Part shown: positions 8,882-17,425 of the stretch, piece by piece
Numbering within the stretch: position 1 is the first letter of the stretch
Layout of the letters: the number at the start of each line of letters is the position of its first letter
Assembly (NCBI RefSeq): GCF_900112185.1
Contig: NZ_FOKP01000004.1
Location: 186,001-250,000 of the forward strand
Origin: Allobosea sp. CRIB-10
Lineage (GTDB): Bacteria > Pseudomonadota > Alphaproteobacteria > Rhizobiales > Beijerinckiaceae
Direction: 5' to 3'
DNA length: 64,000 bases
The notes under the pieces: generated by a model
Seen by the model: the letters and a program-made list of their open reading frames with translations, nothing else
The model's database searches: none
What the model was told of the DNA's origin: nothing
Made by a program: the position numbers and the translations under genes

Positions 8882-10783
8882 ATGCCCTTGCGGCATGATG
8901 CTCCTCCCGTCCTGCCGAGTGTCCCGATGCGCCGTCACGACTCCGTCGAGCGTCTGCAATCCCTGCAAAACGCAACTCTGGAATCGATCGCGCGCGGCGA
9001 AGAGCTTGCCGTCGTGATGGTCGACCTATGCAAGCGCGTCGAGGCTCTGGCGCCCGGCGTGGTCTGCTCGGTCGTCACCGTCGATGATGATTTCAGGCTC
9101 CGCCCCCTCGCCGCCCCGAGCCTGCCGCCCGCCTATGGCGAAGCGGTCAACGGCACGCCGATCGGCCCGCGCGTCGGCTCCTGCGGCACAGCGATCTATC
9201 GCAAAAGCCCGGTCGAAGTGACCGATATCGCCACTGATCCGCACTGGGAAGGCTATCGCGAGCTCGTGCTGCCGCTCGGCCTCAACGCCTGCTGGTCGAG
9301 CCCGATCGCAGCGCGCGACGGACGCGTGGTCGGCAGCTTCGCCTTCTATTATCGCGACCCGCGCGGCGCCACGCCGTTCGAGCGCCGGATCGTAGCGACC
9401 TGCGTGCATCTCTGCGCCATCGCGATCGAGCATGCGGAGGTGAGCGCCCGCAATCATCGCCTCGCCTATTTCGACACGTTGACCGGCCTCCCGAACCGGG
9501 CTCGCTTCAACGAGGCGATCGCCCAGACGACGAGCGGACCCCGGTCCGGATTCGGCTTGATGCTGATCGACATCGACCACCTCAAGGCGGTCAACGACAC
9601 CATGGGCCACGCCGTCGGCGATCTGCTGATCGAAGCCATCGGCTCGCGGCTGGCCGAGGTCGCGCCGAAAGGCACGGCGTTCAGGATCGGCGGCGACGAA
9701 TTCGCCGTCCTTCTGCCGGATTGCGACAAGGCCGGGCAGTTACGCAGCGTCGCCAGCGCCATCCTCGCCGCGATGCACACGCCGATCGACTGCGAGGGAA
9801 CGACCATCGTCCCGAGCGTCACCATCGGCGGCGCCATCGCCGGAGAGGACGGCGCCGACAGCGTCACCCTGCGCCAGAACGCCGATTTCGCGCTCTACCA
9901 TGCCAAGGAGACGCGGCGCGGTGGCTATGTCCGCTTCAAGGGCGGCCTGCGGACCTCGATGACCCGGCGCATCCAGGCGATCCGCAGCGTCGGTGACGCA
10001 TTGAGTGGCGGCCGTCTCATCCCCTACTACCAGCCGATCATCCGGCTCGACAACGGCGAGATCAGGGGGATGGAAGCGCTGGCGCGCTTGCGGCTTGACG
10101 ACGGGCGTGTGGTGGCCGCCGGCGAGTTCCAGGACGCCCTGCTCGACCCCAAGCTCGCTTACCGCATCTCCAACCAGATGCTGCCCGCCATCGCCACCGA
10201 CATGGCGCAATGGCTGCGCGAGGGCCTGCCGATCCCGCATGTCGGCCTCAACGTCACCTCTGCCGACTTCCAGAAGGGCGATCTCGTCCAGCGCATCGTC
10301 CGGGCTTTCGAGCGGGTGCAGGTGCCGCTCGAACATCTGGTCGTCGAGATCACCGAGCAGGTGATCATGGGCGGTCGCCGTGACGGCGTCGGACGCACGA
10401 TGGAAGCCTTGCGCGAGCGCGGCATCCTCGTCGCGCTCGACGATTTCGGCACCGGCTTCGCCTCGCTCACCCATCTGCTCGATTTCCCGGTCGACACGAT
10501 CAAGATCGACAAGTCCTTCGTCGGCGGCATCGAGGGCGGGGCCAGGAGCGGCGCGATCGTCGAGGCGTTGATCGGCGTCGCCAGCCGGCTCGGCATGCGC
10601 ATCGTGGCGGAAGGCATCGAGAACGAGGGTCAGGCGCGGCGACTGGCCGGGATGGGCTGCCGGCTCGGCCAGGGTTATCACTATGCCCGGCCGATGCCGG
10701 CCGAGGCGGTCCCAGCCTTCGTCGGCAGCTTCAGCCGGGCGGCGTCCGGCTCCCGGCCGCGCCCCGCCGCCAGCGCCGCCTGA
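8882..10783 (+). CDS. GAF-GGDEF-EAL cyclic-di-GMP protein
   Basis: A 633-residue cytoplasmic protein. A GAF-type sensor occupies about residues 15-180 (GPRVGSCGTAIYRKSPVEV and ELVLPLGLNACWSSPI). A diguanylate cyclase domain follows with an intact RIGGDEFAVLL active site; no RxxD inhibitory site is seen just before it. The EAL phosphodiesterase domain has the full catalytic set: MEALARLR, the NVTSADF Asn, VEITEQ, ALDDFGTGFASL, KIDKSF, AEGIEN and QGY. Both activities therefore look possible, presumably switched by the GAF ligand. A second possible start is the ATG at 8928. No partner genes are adjacent. Confidence 0.93.
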   Translation: MPLRHDAPPVLPSVPMRRHDSVERLQSLQNATLESIARGEELAVVMVDLCKRVEALAPGVVCSVVTVDDDFRLRPLAAPSLPPAYGEAVNGTPIGPRVGSCGTAIYRKSPVEVTDIATDPHWEGYRELVLPLGLNACWSSPIAARDGRVVGSFAFYYRDPRGATPFERRIVATCVHLCAIAIEHAEVSARNHRLAYFDTLTGLPNRARFNEAIAQTTSGPRSGFGLMLIDIDHLKAVNDTMGHAVGDLLIEAIGSRLAEVAPKGTAFRIGGDEFAVLLPDCDKAGQLRSVASAILAAMHTPIDCEGTTIVPSVTIGGAIAGEDGADSVTLRQNADFALYHAKETRRGGYVRFKGGLRTSMTRRIQAIRSVGDALSGGRLIPYYQPIIRLDNGEIRGMEALARLRLDDGRVVAAGEFQDALLDPKLAYRISNQMLPAIATDMAQWLREGLPIPHVGLNVTSADFQKGDLVQRIVRAFERVQVPLEHLVVEITEQVIMGGRRDGVGRTMEALRERGILVALDDFGTGFASLTHLLDFPVDTIKIDKSFVGGIEGGARSGAIVEALIGVASRLGMRIVAEGIENEGQARRLAGMGCRLGQGYHYARPMPAEAVPAFVGSFSRAASGSRPRPAASAA

Positions 10784-10798
10784 AATCCGGCTGCGGAC

Positions 10799-10827
10799 TT
10801 GAGATTGCCCGCGGTTTCGCCTATGAG
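10799..10827 (+). promoter_or_regulatory. Candidate sigma-70-type promoter for rplY-pth
   Basis: TTGAGA at 10799-10804 and TATGAG at 10822-10827 are separated by 17 bp, a good match to a housekeeping promoter. It sits about 100 bp before the rplY start, just after the stop of the preceding gene. Assigned by eye. Confidence 0.45.
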
Positions 10828-10905
10828 CCTGCCTGCGTCCCACTGACACCCTTGGAGGCAGGGGCGCGAACCGCAATGGCCGCCGTAGGCGGCCATGTCT
10901 TTTAA
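10828..10905 (+). promoter_or_regulatory. Structured leader of rplY (two hairpins)
   Basis: The presumed 5' leader can fold twice. CCTGCCT at 10828-10834 pairs with AGGCAGG at 10856-10862, and ATGGCCGCC at 10876-10884 pairs with GGCGGCCAT at 10888-10896. The second stem is followed by GTCTTTTAAG, like a weak intrinsic terminator or attenuator. Leader regulation of a ribosomal protein operon is plausible but not demonstrated. Confidence 0.4.
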
Positions 10906-10924
10906 GAGCTTAAGGACCATACAC

Positions 10925-11542
10925 ATGACCGCCATGAAGCAGATCCAGGCTTCGGCGCGCGCCCAGGTCGGCAAGGGGGCCGCCCGGGCAGTTCGTCGCC
11001 AGGGCCTCACTCCCGCCGTGATCTACGGTGCAGGCGAAGCGCCCGTCGCCATCGCGCTCGATGCCAACAAGACCCGCCAGATGATCTATGCTGGTCACTT
11101 CCTGACCACGCTGTTCGAGATCGACGTCGACGGCAAGAAGACGCGCGCCATTCCGCGCGACTACCAGCTCGACCCGGTCAAGGACTTCCCGATCCACATC
11201 GACTTCCTGCGCGTCGCCGCCGGCCAGACCATCAAGGTCGAGGTTCCGCTGCACGTCGTCGGCCAGGAGCAGTCGCCGGGCCTGAAGAACGGCGGCGCCC
11301 TCCAGATCGTCGCGCACTCGCTCGAGATCGAAGTCGCCCCCGAGAGCATCCCCGAGTTCATCGAGGTCTCGGTTGCCGGCCTCGAAGTCGGCGACACGCT
11401 GCACATCGACGCGCTCAAGCTGCCGGCTGGCGCCAGCCTGACCTCGACCAAGGACCTGACCCTGGTCACGATCATCCCGCCGACGGTCGAGGCCGAGGAG
11501 CCTGCTGCCGCCGAGGGCGAAGCCGAAGCCGCCAAGGCCTGA
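10925..11542 (+). CDS. rplY: 50S ribosomal protein L25/general stress protein Ctc
   Basis: A 205-residue 5S-rRNA-binding ribosomal protein of the long (Ctc/TL5) type. The N-terminal L25 domain includes SARAQVGKGAARAVRRQGL followed by TPAVIYGAG. The C-terminal TL5 beta domain runs from about residue 90 and ends in an acidic Ala/Glu-rich tail. The start was set at 10925 because AAGGA lies at 10912-10916, eight bases upstream, and the protein then begins MTAMKQIQASARA as in relatives. An in-frame ATG at 10895 is inside the leader hairpin and was rejected. pth follows after a terminator-like hairpin, a common gene order. Confidence 0.96.
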   Translation: MTAMKQIQASARAQVGKGAARAVRRQGLTPAVIYGAGEAPVAIALDANKTRQMIYAGHFLTTLFEIDVDGKKTRAIPRDYQLDPVKDFPIHIDFLRVAAGQTIKVEVPLHVVGQEQSPGLKNGGALQIVAHSLEIEVAPESIPEFIEVSVAGLEVGDTLHIDALKLPAGASLTSTKDLTLVTIIPPTVEAEEPAAAEGEAEAAKA

Positions 11543-11574
11543 GCCTGGCGCCTCCTTCGGAACGATGCTTGCAG

Positions 11575-11600
11575 ACGGCCGGGCATGCCCGGCCGTTTTG
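11575..11600 (+). terminator. Hairpin with T-tract after rplY
   Basis: ACGGCCGGGC pairs with GCCCGGCCGT across a minimal loop and is followed by TTTG. It lies 33 bp after the rplY stop and about 28 bp before pth, so it may be a partial terminator that lowers pth expression relative to rplY. Confidence 0.6.
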
Positions 11601-11627
11601 CTATGACAACCGCTGCGGAACCGAACG

Positions 11628-12242
11628 ATGCTGATTTTCGCCGGCCTCGGCAATCCCGGCCAACGCTATGCCCGCAACCGCCACAATATCGGCTTCATGG
11701 CGGTCGCGGCGATCGCCCGCGCCTGCAACGCCTCGCCCTGGCGCGCCCGCTTCCAGGCTTACGCCTGCGAGGCGGTGATCGGCGGCGAGAAGGTCCTGCT
11801 GCTGCTGCCGCAGACCTATATGAACGAGTCCGGCCGCGCGATCGGCGAAGCCGCGCGCTTCTTCAAGGTCGCGCCGGCCGACGTCATCGTCTTCCATGAC
11901 GAGCTCGACCTGCCCCCGGCCAAGCTGCGGGTGAAGCTCGGCGGCGGCAATGCCGGCCATAACGGCCTGCGCTCGACCACCGCGGCGATCGGCAACGACT
12001 ATCGCCGGGTGCGGATGGGCATCGGCCATCCCGGCGACAAGGCGCTGGTCCACGCCTATGTGCTCAATGATTTCGGCAAGGCCGAGGAGCCCTGGGTCGA
12101 GGACCTCTGCACCGCCTGCGCCGACAATGCCGCTCAGCTCGCCAACCATGACGATGCCGGCTTCCAGAACAAGGTCCACCTGTTCATGGAGGCGCGCGGC
12201 CATGGCGCGGTGAAGCGCCTCGGCGAAAAGGCATCTGATTAG
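11628..12242 (+). CDS. pth: Peptidyl-tRNA hydrolase
   Basis: A 204-residue enzyme that cleaves peptidyl-tRNA released from stalled ribosomes. The N-terminus [20 protein letters not shown] followed by IGF carries the catalytic His and the substrate-binding Asn. Further signatures are [23 protein letters not shown] with the catalytic Asp, and [12 protein letters not shown]. The length is normal for the bacterial Pth family. It follows rplY, as in many bacteria, and both are linked to ribosome function. Confidence 0.97.
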   Translation: MLIFAGLGNPGQRYARNRHNIGFMAVAAIARACNASPWRARFQAYACEAVIGGEKVLLLLPQTYMNESGRAIGEAARFFKVAPADVIVFHDELDLPPAKLRVKLGGGNAGHNGLRSTTAAIGNDYRRVRMGIGHPGDKALVHAYVLNDFGKAEEPWVEDLCTACADNAAQLANHDDAGFQNKVHLFMEARGHGAVKRLGEKASD

Positions 12243-12254
12243 AGCCCGGCTCCA

Positions 12255-12275
12255 ATCAGATTGAAGCAATCTGAT
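12255..12275. repeat. Short perfect hairpin after pth
   Basis: ATCAGATTG and CAATCTGAT form a perfect 9-bp stem with a 3-base loop, 12 bp after the pth stop. No T-tract follows. Similar AATCAGATTG palindromes are frequent between genes in Rhizobiales, so this may be a remnant of a dispersed element. Confidence 0.5.
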
Positions 12276-12314
12276 CGCTGAATCGCTCTCTCACATTGAG
12301 TAGGAGCCCCGCTC

Positions 12315-12905
12315 TCAAAGCGGCAGCTGCGCGCCGGCCCTCGCAATCGTTACCCGGCTGCTCGACAGGCTGCCATCGGCCTGCCGGCTCGCGGTCAGCG
12401 CGACCTGCGTCCCGGCGACGAGATCGGCGGCCTGCGCCGGCGCGGCCATGATGATGTTGGCTTCGGGTGTGATCGCGATCGTCTGCTCACCGCCCGGATA
12501 GGTCAGCGTGACGCTGCTGCCGTCGACGCGCGAGACCGTCTCGGCCACCGTCGCATTGGTCATCGTCGCCTCCGGCAGGACGGCCCAAGGCCTGTGCCCC
12601 TCGCCCGTGCCGCGCATCGCCTCTGGGAAGATGAAGACCTGCACGGCCGACAGCCCGCCCCCGGGCAACATGCGAGCGCCGACGCCGATGAAGCTGCCCT
12701 TCTTGATGTCGCTCACCGCGGCCTTGACCACGGCGCCGACCGAATAGTTCGGCGCAAGCGCGACCGTCGTCGGGCCCTCCTGCGTCTTGACCGTCAGCGA
12801 CTGGCCGTCGAGGCGCTCGACCGTGCCGCGTATGCGCGTCTGCGCCTGTGCTCCGGCTGCGAAGAGCACGACGAGGCCGATCAGGGCGAGCGAGGCAAAG
12901 CGCAT
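12315..12905 (-). CDS. Secreted DUF5666-like protein of unknown function
   Basis: A 196-residue protein with a clear Sec signal peptide (MRFASLALIGLVVLFAAGAQA, cleavage near residue 21). The mature part seems to contain two repeated beta units, each opening with a related phrase: IRGTVERLDGQSLTVKTQEG near the N-terminus and VAETVSRVDGSSVTLTYPGG later. This resembles OB-like/DUF5666 periplasmic proteins. The start was chosen at the ATG of the signal peptide; the frame stays open far upstream but that part overlaps ychF on the other strand and has no similarity. The function is unknown. Confidence 0.75.
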   Translation of the reverse strand: MRFASLALIGLVVLFAAGAQAQTRIRGTVERLDGQSLTVKTQEGPTTVALAPNYSVGAVVKAAVSDIKKGSFIGVGARMLPGGGLSAVQVFIFPEAMRGTGEGHRPWAVLPEATMTNATVAETVSRVDGSSVTLTYPGGEQTIAITPEANIIMAAPAQAADLVAGTQVALTASRQADGSLSSSRVTIARAGAQLPL

Positions 12906-13106
12906 GGGACAGCTCCGGTAGCCGGTCTTTTTCCGTCGCGCCCACTCGTGCGCGCTCGGCAAAGGCGCCGCCATGCACGTTCGCGTGAGCCGTGCAGCCA
13001 CCCGCCATCTTGTCTTTTGCTGCTCTGCACCCAATAAGGCCCGGGAGAACCGAGACATCTTTCCGCGGTGGCCACAGGCGCCCCGCGATGCACTGGACGG
13101 GCGAGC

Positions 13107-14204
13107 ATGGGCTTCAAATGCGGTATCGTCGGCCTGCCGAATGTCGGCAAGTCGACCCTCTTCAACGCGCTGACGCAGACGGCGGCGGCGCAGGCGGCGA
13201 ACTATCCGTTCTGCACGATTGAGCCCAATGTCGGCGACGTCGCCGTCCCCGACGAGCGGCTTGAGGCGCTTGCCGCCATCGCCGGCTCGAAGGAGATCAT
13301 CCCGACCCGGCTGACCTTCGTCGACATCGCCGGCCTTGTGCGCGGCGCCTCGAAGGGCGAGGGCCTCGGCAACCAGTTCCTCGCCAATATCCGCGAATGC
13401 GACGCCATCGCCCATGTCGTGCGCTGCTTCGAGGACAGCGACATCACCCATGTCGAGGGCAAGATCGCCCCGATCGCCGACATCGAGACGATCGAGACCG
13501 AATTGATGCTCGCCGATCTCGAAAGCCTCGAGAAGCGCGTCCTGCCGCTGGAGAAGAAGGCCAAGTCCGGCGATAAGGAGGCCAAGGAGGCCGCCGACCT
13601 GATGAACCGCTGCCTCGTGCTGCTGCGCGAGGGCAAGCCGGCCCGCCTCGTCCAGGTCGCGCCCGAGGAGCGCCGCGCCTTCGAGATGCTCGGCCTGCTC
13701 TCCTCCAAGCCGGTGCTCTATGTCTGCAATGTCGAGGAAGCCAGCGCCGACAAGGGCAATAGCTTCTCCGAGCAGGTCAAGGCGCGCGCCGCCGAGGAAG
13801 GCGCGGTCGCCGTCGTCGTCTCCGCCAAGATCGAGAGCGAGATCGCGGTGCTGCCGGCCGCCGACCAGAAGGACTATCTCGAAGCCGTCGGCCTCGACGA
13901 GCCCGGCCTCAACCGGGTGATCCGCGCCGGCTATGCCCTGCTCAACCTCGTCACCTACTTCACCGTCGGTCCGAAGGAGGCCCGCGCCTGGACGATCGAG
14001 AAGGGCACCAAGGGGCCGCAGGCCGCCGGCGTGATCCATACCGATTTCGAGAAGGGCTATATCCGCGCCGAGACCATCGCCTATGACGACTACGTCGCCA
14101 ACAAGGGGGAGGCGGGCGCGCGCGAGGCCGGCAAGTTCCGGCTCGAAGGCAAGGACTACGTCGTCGCCGACGGCGACGTGCTGCATTTCCGCTTCGCCAA
14201 CTGA
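13107..14204 (+). CDS. ychF: Redox-regulated ATPase/GTPase YchF
   Basis: A 365-residue Obg-family P-loop NTPase. G1 is GLPNVGKSTLFNALT and G3 is FVDIAGLVRGASKGEGLGNQ; the G4 position is not canonical NKxD, in keeping with the ATP preference known for YchF/OLA1. A coiled-coil arm follows and the C-terminal TGS domain includes FTVGPKEARAWTIEKGTK and ends DVLHFRFAN. The start at MGFKCGIVGLPN matches the family; the additional 13 codons upstream are not conserved. pth and ychF are neighbours in many bacteria; here an opposite-strand gene lies between them. Confidence 0.97.
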   Translation: MGFKCGIVGLPNVGKSTLFNALTQTAAAQAANYPFCTIEPNVGDVAVPDERLEALAAIAGSKEIIPTRLTFVDIAGLVRGASKGEGLGNQFLANIRECDAIAHVVRCFEDSDITHVEGKIAPIADIETIETELMLADLESLEKRVLPLEKKAKSGDKEAKEAADLMNRCLVLLREGKPARLVQVAPEERRAFEMLGLLSSKPVLYVCNVEEASADKGNSFSEQVKARAAEEGAVAVVVSAKIESEIAVLPAADQKDYLEAVGLDEPGLNRVIRAGYALLNLVTYFTVGPKEARAWTIEKGTKGPQAAGVIHTDFEKGYIRAETIAYDDYVANKGEAGAREAGKFRLEGKDYVVADGDVLHFRFAN

Positions 14205-14213
14205 GCCTGCATG

Positions 14214-14236
14214 GCCGGAGCGGGCGCCGCTCCGGC
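14214..14236 (+). terminator. Possible terminator hairpin after ychF
   Basis: GCCGGAGCG and CGCTCCGGC form a 9-bp GC-only stem ten bases after the ychF stop. There is no T-tract, so termination is uncertain. Confidence 0.35.
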
Positions 14237-14334
14237 GCCATGTCTGGTGAGCATTCGGAGTTTGCGCGATTTCGGCTCGCTCGACGGCTATCTCCCGCGC
14301 AGGATAGCCGCCAGATCAACGAGATGGACTAGCG

Positions 14335-15348
14335 ATGCTCTACTTCGAGGACTTCGTTCCGGGCTCCGTCAATGAGTACGGCTCGCTTCCCGTTTCGCAG
14401 GACGACATCCTCGGCTTCGCTCGCCGCTTCGACGCGCAGGATTTCCACATCGACCCCGACAAGGCCAGGGCGAGCTTCGTCGGCTCGCTGATCGGCTCCG
14501 GCTGGCACAGCTGCGCCCTGCTGATGCGGCTCGCCGCCGAGGCCTTCTTCCTCGACTCGACCTCGATGGGTTCGCCGGGTGTCGAGGAGGTCAAATGGCT
14601 GCGGCCGGTCAAGCCCGGCGACACGCTGCGCCTGCGCTGGACCATTGCCGAGACCAAGGAATCGCGGTCCCGTCAAGAAATGGGGCTGGTGAAGTTCCGC
14701 TTCGAGTTGCTGAATCAGCGCGGCGAGGCGGTGGTCGAGCAGAACAACTGGGTGATGTTCGGCCGCCGCGGCTCGGGTTTCGAGGCGGCCCGCGGCGACT
14801 GGCTGAAGCATCCGGCGAGCTATGAGCCGCCGCAGGTGACCGTCAGCGCCGAGCCGCCCAGCAAGCCGACAGCCCCTCCCGGCTATTTCGACGAGCTCGT
14901 GATCGGTGAGAGCTACGAGCTCGGCAGCCTCGTCTTCACGCCGGATGAGATCGTCGCCTTCGCCCGCTCCTTCGATCCGCAGCCCTTCCACATGGACGAG
15001 GAAGCGGCGCGCCGGAGCTCTTTCGGCGCGCTATGCGCCTCCGGCTGGCATACGGCGGCGGGCTGGATGGCGACGATGGTCAGCCATCGCCGCCGGCAGG
15101 AGGCCATGCTCGCCCCAAGCGCGGCCCCAAGGCTCGGTCCCTCGCCCGGCTTCAAGAACCTGCGCTGGCTGAAGCCGGTCTATGCCGGCGACCGGATCAC
15201 CTATCACTCGGCTGTCGCCGACAAGCGCCCGAGCCTGTCGCGCCCCGACTGGGGCCTGTTCTTCCACCACAACACCGGCATCAACCAGAAGGGCGAGACG
15301 GTGCTGAGCTTCGACGGCTGCGTCTTCATCGAGCGCAAGCCGAGCTGA
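14335..15348 (+). CDS. Double-hotdog MaoC-family dehydratase
   Basis: A 337-residue protein made of two fused hotdog domains. The halves repeat the same pattern: YFEDFVPGSVNEYGSL, FARRFDAQDFHIDPDKA and GSGWHSCALLMRL in the first; YFDELVIGESYELGSL, FARSFDPQPFHMDEEAA and ASGWHTAAGWMA in the second. The spacing of Asp and His in each half matches the MaoC-like enoyl-CoA hydratase motif, although the usual DxNPxH reads DAQDFH and DPQPFH. The likely activity is hydration or dehydration of an acyl-CoA; the substrate is unknown. It stands alone, with a diguanylate cyclase gene converging from the right. Confidence 0.85.
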   Translation: MLYFEDFVPGSVNEYGSLPVSQDDILGFARRFDAQDFHIDPDKARASFVGSLIGSGWHSCALLMRLAAEAFFLDSTSMGSPGVEEVKWLRPVKPGDTLRLRWTIAETKESRSRQEMGLVKFRFELLNQRGEAVVEQNNWVMFGRRGSGFEAARGDWLKHPASYEPPQVTVSAEPPSKPTAPPGYFDELVIGESYELGSLVFTPDEIVAFARSFDPQPFHMDEEAARRSSFGALCASGWHTAAGWMATMVSHRRRQEAMLAPSAAPRLGPSPGFKNLRWLKPVYAGDRITYHSAVADKRPSLSRPDWGLFFHHNTGINQKGETVLSFDGCVFIERKPS

Positions 15349-15360
15349 GGCCGACGCGGG

Positions 15361-16668
15361 TCAGCCGGCGATGCGCCGCGAAGCCGCCGGCATGCCCGCC
15401 AGCTCGATCCGATCGCGGCCATTGCGCTTGGCGGCATAGAGCGCCTCGTCCGCACGGGCCTGAAGGTTTTTTCCGTCCAGCGGCCCCTCGCCCGCGCACA
15501 GGCCGATCGAGACGGTCACGCCTGTCAGCTCGTCGTGAAGCAGGCGCCACGGCACGCGCCGCAAGGCGCGACGGATGGCCATCGCGACCTCCTGGGCCGC
15601 CTCGATCGGGGTATCGCCGAGCAGGACGCCGAATTCCTCGCCACCGATCCGGGCTACCAGCGCCGATGTCGGCGGAACCTGAGCCGAGATGACCTCGGCA
15701 ATGGCCTTGAGACAGGCATCGCCGACGAGATGGCCGAAACGGTCGTTGATCGTCTTGAAGTGATCGGCATCGATCATCATCAGCGACAGCGGCTCCGGCC
15801 GGGCGGCGGCGTCCGCGAGGCGCGCGACGAAGCGGCGATGATTGGCGAGGCCGGTGAGCCCGTCCGTCTCGGCGAGCTCCGCCAGCGCCGCATTGGCCCG
15901 GCGCAAGGCCTCCTGCGCCTCAAGCAGCTCCATCTGCTGGCGCTTGGCGACGGTGATGTCGGCATGGGTGAAAAAGCTGACGCCGCCGGCGCTGTGCCGC
16001 GCGATCAATCTGAGCCAGCGCTGGCCGGGCAATTCGATCTCGAAGGGCACGCCGTCATAGCGCAGCCCGTTGCTGATCGCCGCGCGCCAAGCCGCGGTCG
16101 GCGAGGCGCCACGCCAGCACCAGGCGATGATCTCGTCCAGTGTGCGCCCCACCACCGGAGCGCCGCGCGGCAATTCGTATAGCCGCCGGAAAGCATCGTT
16201 CGCCGCGACCACCCGCTCCTTCGCATCGAGGATGGTGGCGCCGTCCGGAATGAAGCGCAGCGCATCCATGACCGGCAGCACCAGTTCGGGCGCCGCCTCG
16301 GCAGGCGTCTCGACATCGAGCGTCTGCCACATCCGCACGCGGCCGCCATCCGGGGCTCGCAGCGACGAGGCGCGCAGCTTGCGGCCATTGTGGATGAACT
16401 CGAAGGGCTGTGTCTGGTTCTCGTGGCGCGTCACGCCTTCGGCCACATGCCGCGCGATGTCCGGCATCTCTTCGGGCGAGAGGCGGCGCTGATAGAAGCG
16501 CATCAAATTGTCGGCATAGGGCTCGCCGACATAGATCTCGCCCACGTCCTCAGGGAAGATCTGCAGGAAGGTCTGGTTCCAGCACAGGGCCCGCATCTCT
16601 CCATCATATTCGCAAACGCCGATACCGAGGGCGTCGAGCGAATCGAGCAGATAGCGCGAGAGCTTCAT
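15361..16668 (-). CDS. PAS-containing diguanylate cyclase
   Basis: A 435-residue protein. Two PAS-like sensor segments cover about residues 5-120 and 135-250 (GIGVCEYDGEMRALCWNQ and GATILDAKERVVAANDAFRR). A short coiled coil (LLEAQEALRRANAALAELAE) leads into a GGDEF domain with TDGLTGLANHRRF, DADHFKTINDRFGH and the active site ARIGGEEFGVLL. GGEEF is an active variant. No membrane helices are seen, so it senses a cytoplasmic signal. It is 12 bp from the convergent MaoC gene and shares no operon with it. Confidence 0.93.
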   Translation of the reverse strand: MKLSRYLLDSLDALGIGVCEYDGEMRALCWNQTFLQIFPEDVGEIYVGEPYADNLMRFYQRRLSPEEMPDIARHVAEGVTRHENQTQPFEFIHNGRKLRASSLRAPDGGRVRMWQTLDVETPAEAAPELVLPVMDALRFIPDGATILDAKERVVAANDAFRRLYELPRGAPVVGRTLDEIIAWCWRGASPTAAWRAAISNGLRYDGVPFEIELPGQRWLRLIARHSAGGVSFFTHADITVAKRQQMELLEAQEALRRANAALAELAETDGLTGLANHRRFVARLADAAARPEPLSLMMIDADHFKTINDRFGHLVGDACLKAIAEVISAQVPPTSALVARIGGEEFGVLLGDTPIEAAQEVAMAIRRALRRVPWRLLHDELTGVTVSIGLCAGEGPLDGKNLQARADEALYAAKRNGRDRIELAGMPAASRRIAG

Positions 16669-16780
16669 CCGGCTCTCAATAGAGGAGAGCCGTTAACAAC
16701 CAGTGAGATCGGTTCCTCAGAGTCACCCGGCCGAAAACGAGTGCGGGAACGCCGGGGACCGTCTCGGCCGGTCCCCAGGA

Positions 16781-17425
16781 TCAGCCGACCTTTCCGTAGC
16801 CGGCGAATTTTTTTGAGACGCGCTCCATCTCGGCTGCGTCGAGAATGACCGGCTCCAATCCCGAGGCGAGGAGGTCGAGATACTGCCCGGCGAGATTCTC
16901 GACCTCGGCGACGATGGTATGGGCGCCGGCCAGGCTCGCCCCCAGCGCGATCACGCCGTGATTGGCGAGCAGCACCGCCTTGCGGCCGTCCAGCGCCCTG
17001 ACCGCATTCTCCGCCAGCTCCGGCGAGCCGAAGGTCGCGTAGTCGGCGCAGCGGACATCGGCCCCGCCGCAGAGCGCGATCATGTAGTGGAAGGCGGGGA
17101 TGCCGCGCCGCGCACAGGACAGCGCCGTTGCGCGCGGCGAATGCGTGTGGACGATCGCCTGCGCATCCGGGCGTGCCTTGTAGATCGCGACATGGAACGG
17201 CCATTCCGACGAAGGCTTGCGACTGCCGCTCAGGATCGTCCCATCGAGCGCGAGATAGATCAGGTCCTCCGGCTTGGTCCGCGCATAGGGCAGCCCCGAC
17301 GGCGTAATCAGGAAGCCGTCGCCGAAGCGGGCGGAGACATTGCCCGATTTCGAGGGGCAGAAGCCGGCCATGTCGATCGCCTGCGCGACCGCGATGATCT
17401 CCTCGCGCAATGCCTGCTCACTCAT
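16781..17425 (-). CDS. Class II aldolase, probable methylthioribulose-1-P / deoxyribulose-1-P aldolase
   Basis: A 214-residue zinc-dependent aldolase of the fuculose-1-phosphate aldolase/adducin family. The phosphate-binding SGNVSARF is at residues 27-34, the catalytic Glu is E74 in SSEWPFH, and the zinc ligands are H93, H95 ([11 protein letters not shown]) and H156 (LANHGVIA). The ATG overlaps the mtnA stop (ATGA), so it is coupled to mtnA. This arrangement is that of the DHAP shunt, in which the aldolase splits 5-methylthioribulose-1-phosphate (or 5-deoxyribulose-1-phosphate) to DHAP and an aldehyde. Other members of this family include MtnB dehydratase, but no mtnC or mtnD is present here, favouring the aldolase reading. 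Confidence 0.85.
   Translation of the reverse strand: MSEQALREEIIAVAQAIDMAGFCPSKSGNVSARFGDGFLITPSGLPYARTKPEDLIYLALDGTILSGSRKPSSEWPFHVAIYKARPDAQAIVHTHSPRATALSCARRGIPAFHYMIALCGGADVRCADYATFGSPELAENAVRALDGRKAVLLANHGVIALGASLAGAHTIVAEVENLAGQYLDLLASGLEPVILDAAEMERVSKKFAGYGKVG

Noticed and set aside
10895..10924. Earlier ATG for rplY at 10895
   Set aside because: It lies in the leader hairpin and lacks a ribosome site; the ATG at 10925 has AAGGA at the right distance and fits family N-termini.
16781..17425. MtnB dehydratase of the classical methionine salvage pathway
   Set aside because: Same superfamily, but no mtnC or mtnD is adjacent and the mtnP-mtnA-aldolase order matches the DHAP shunt better; not fully excluded.
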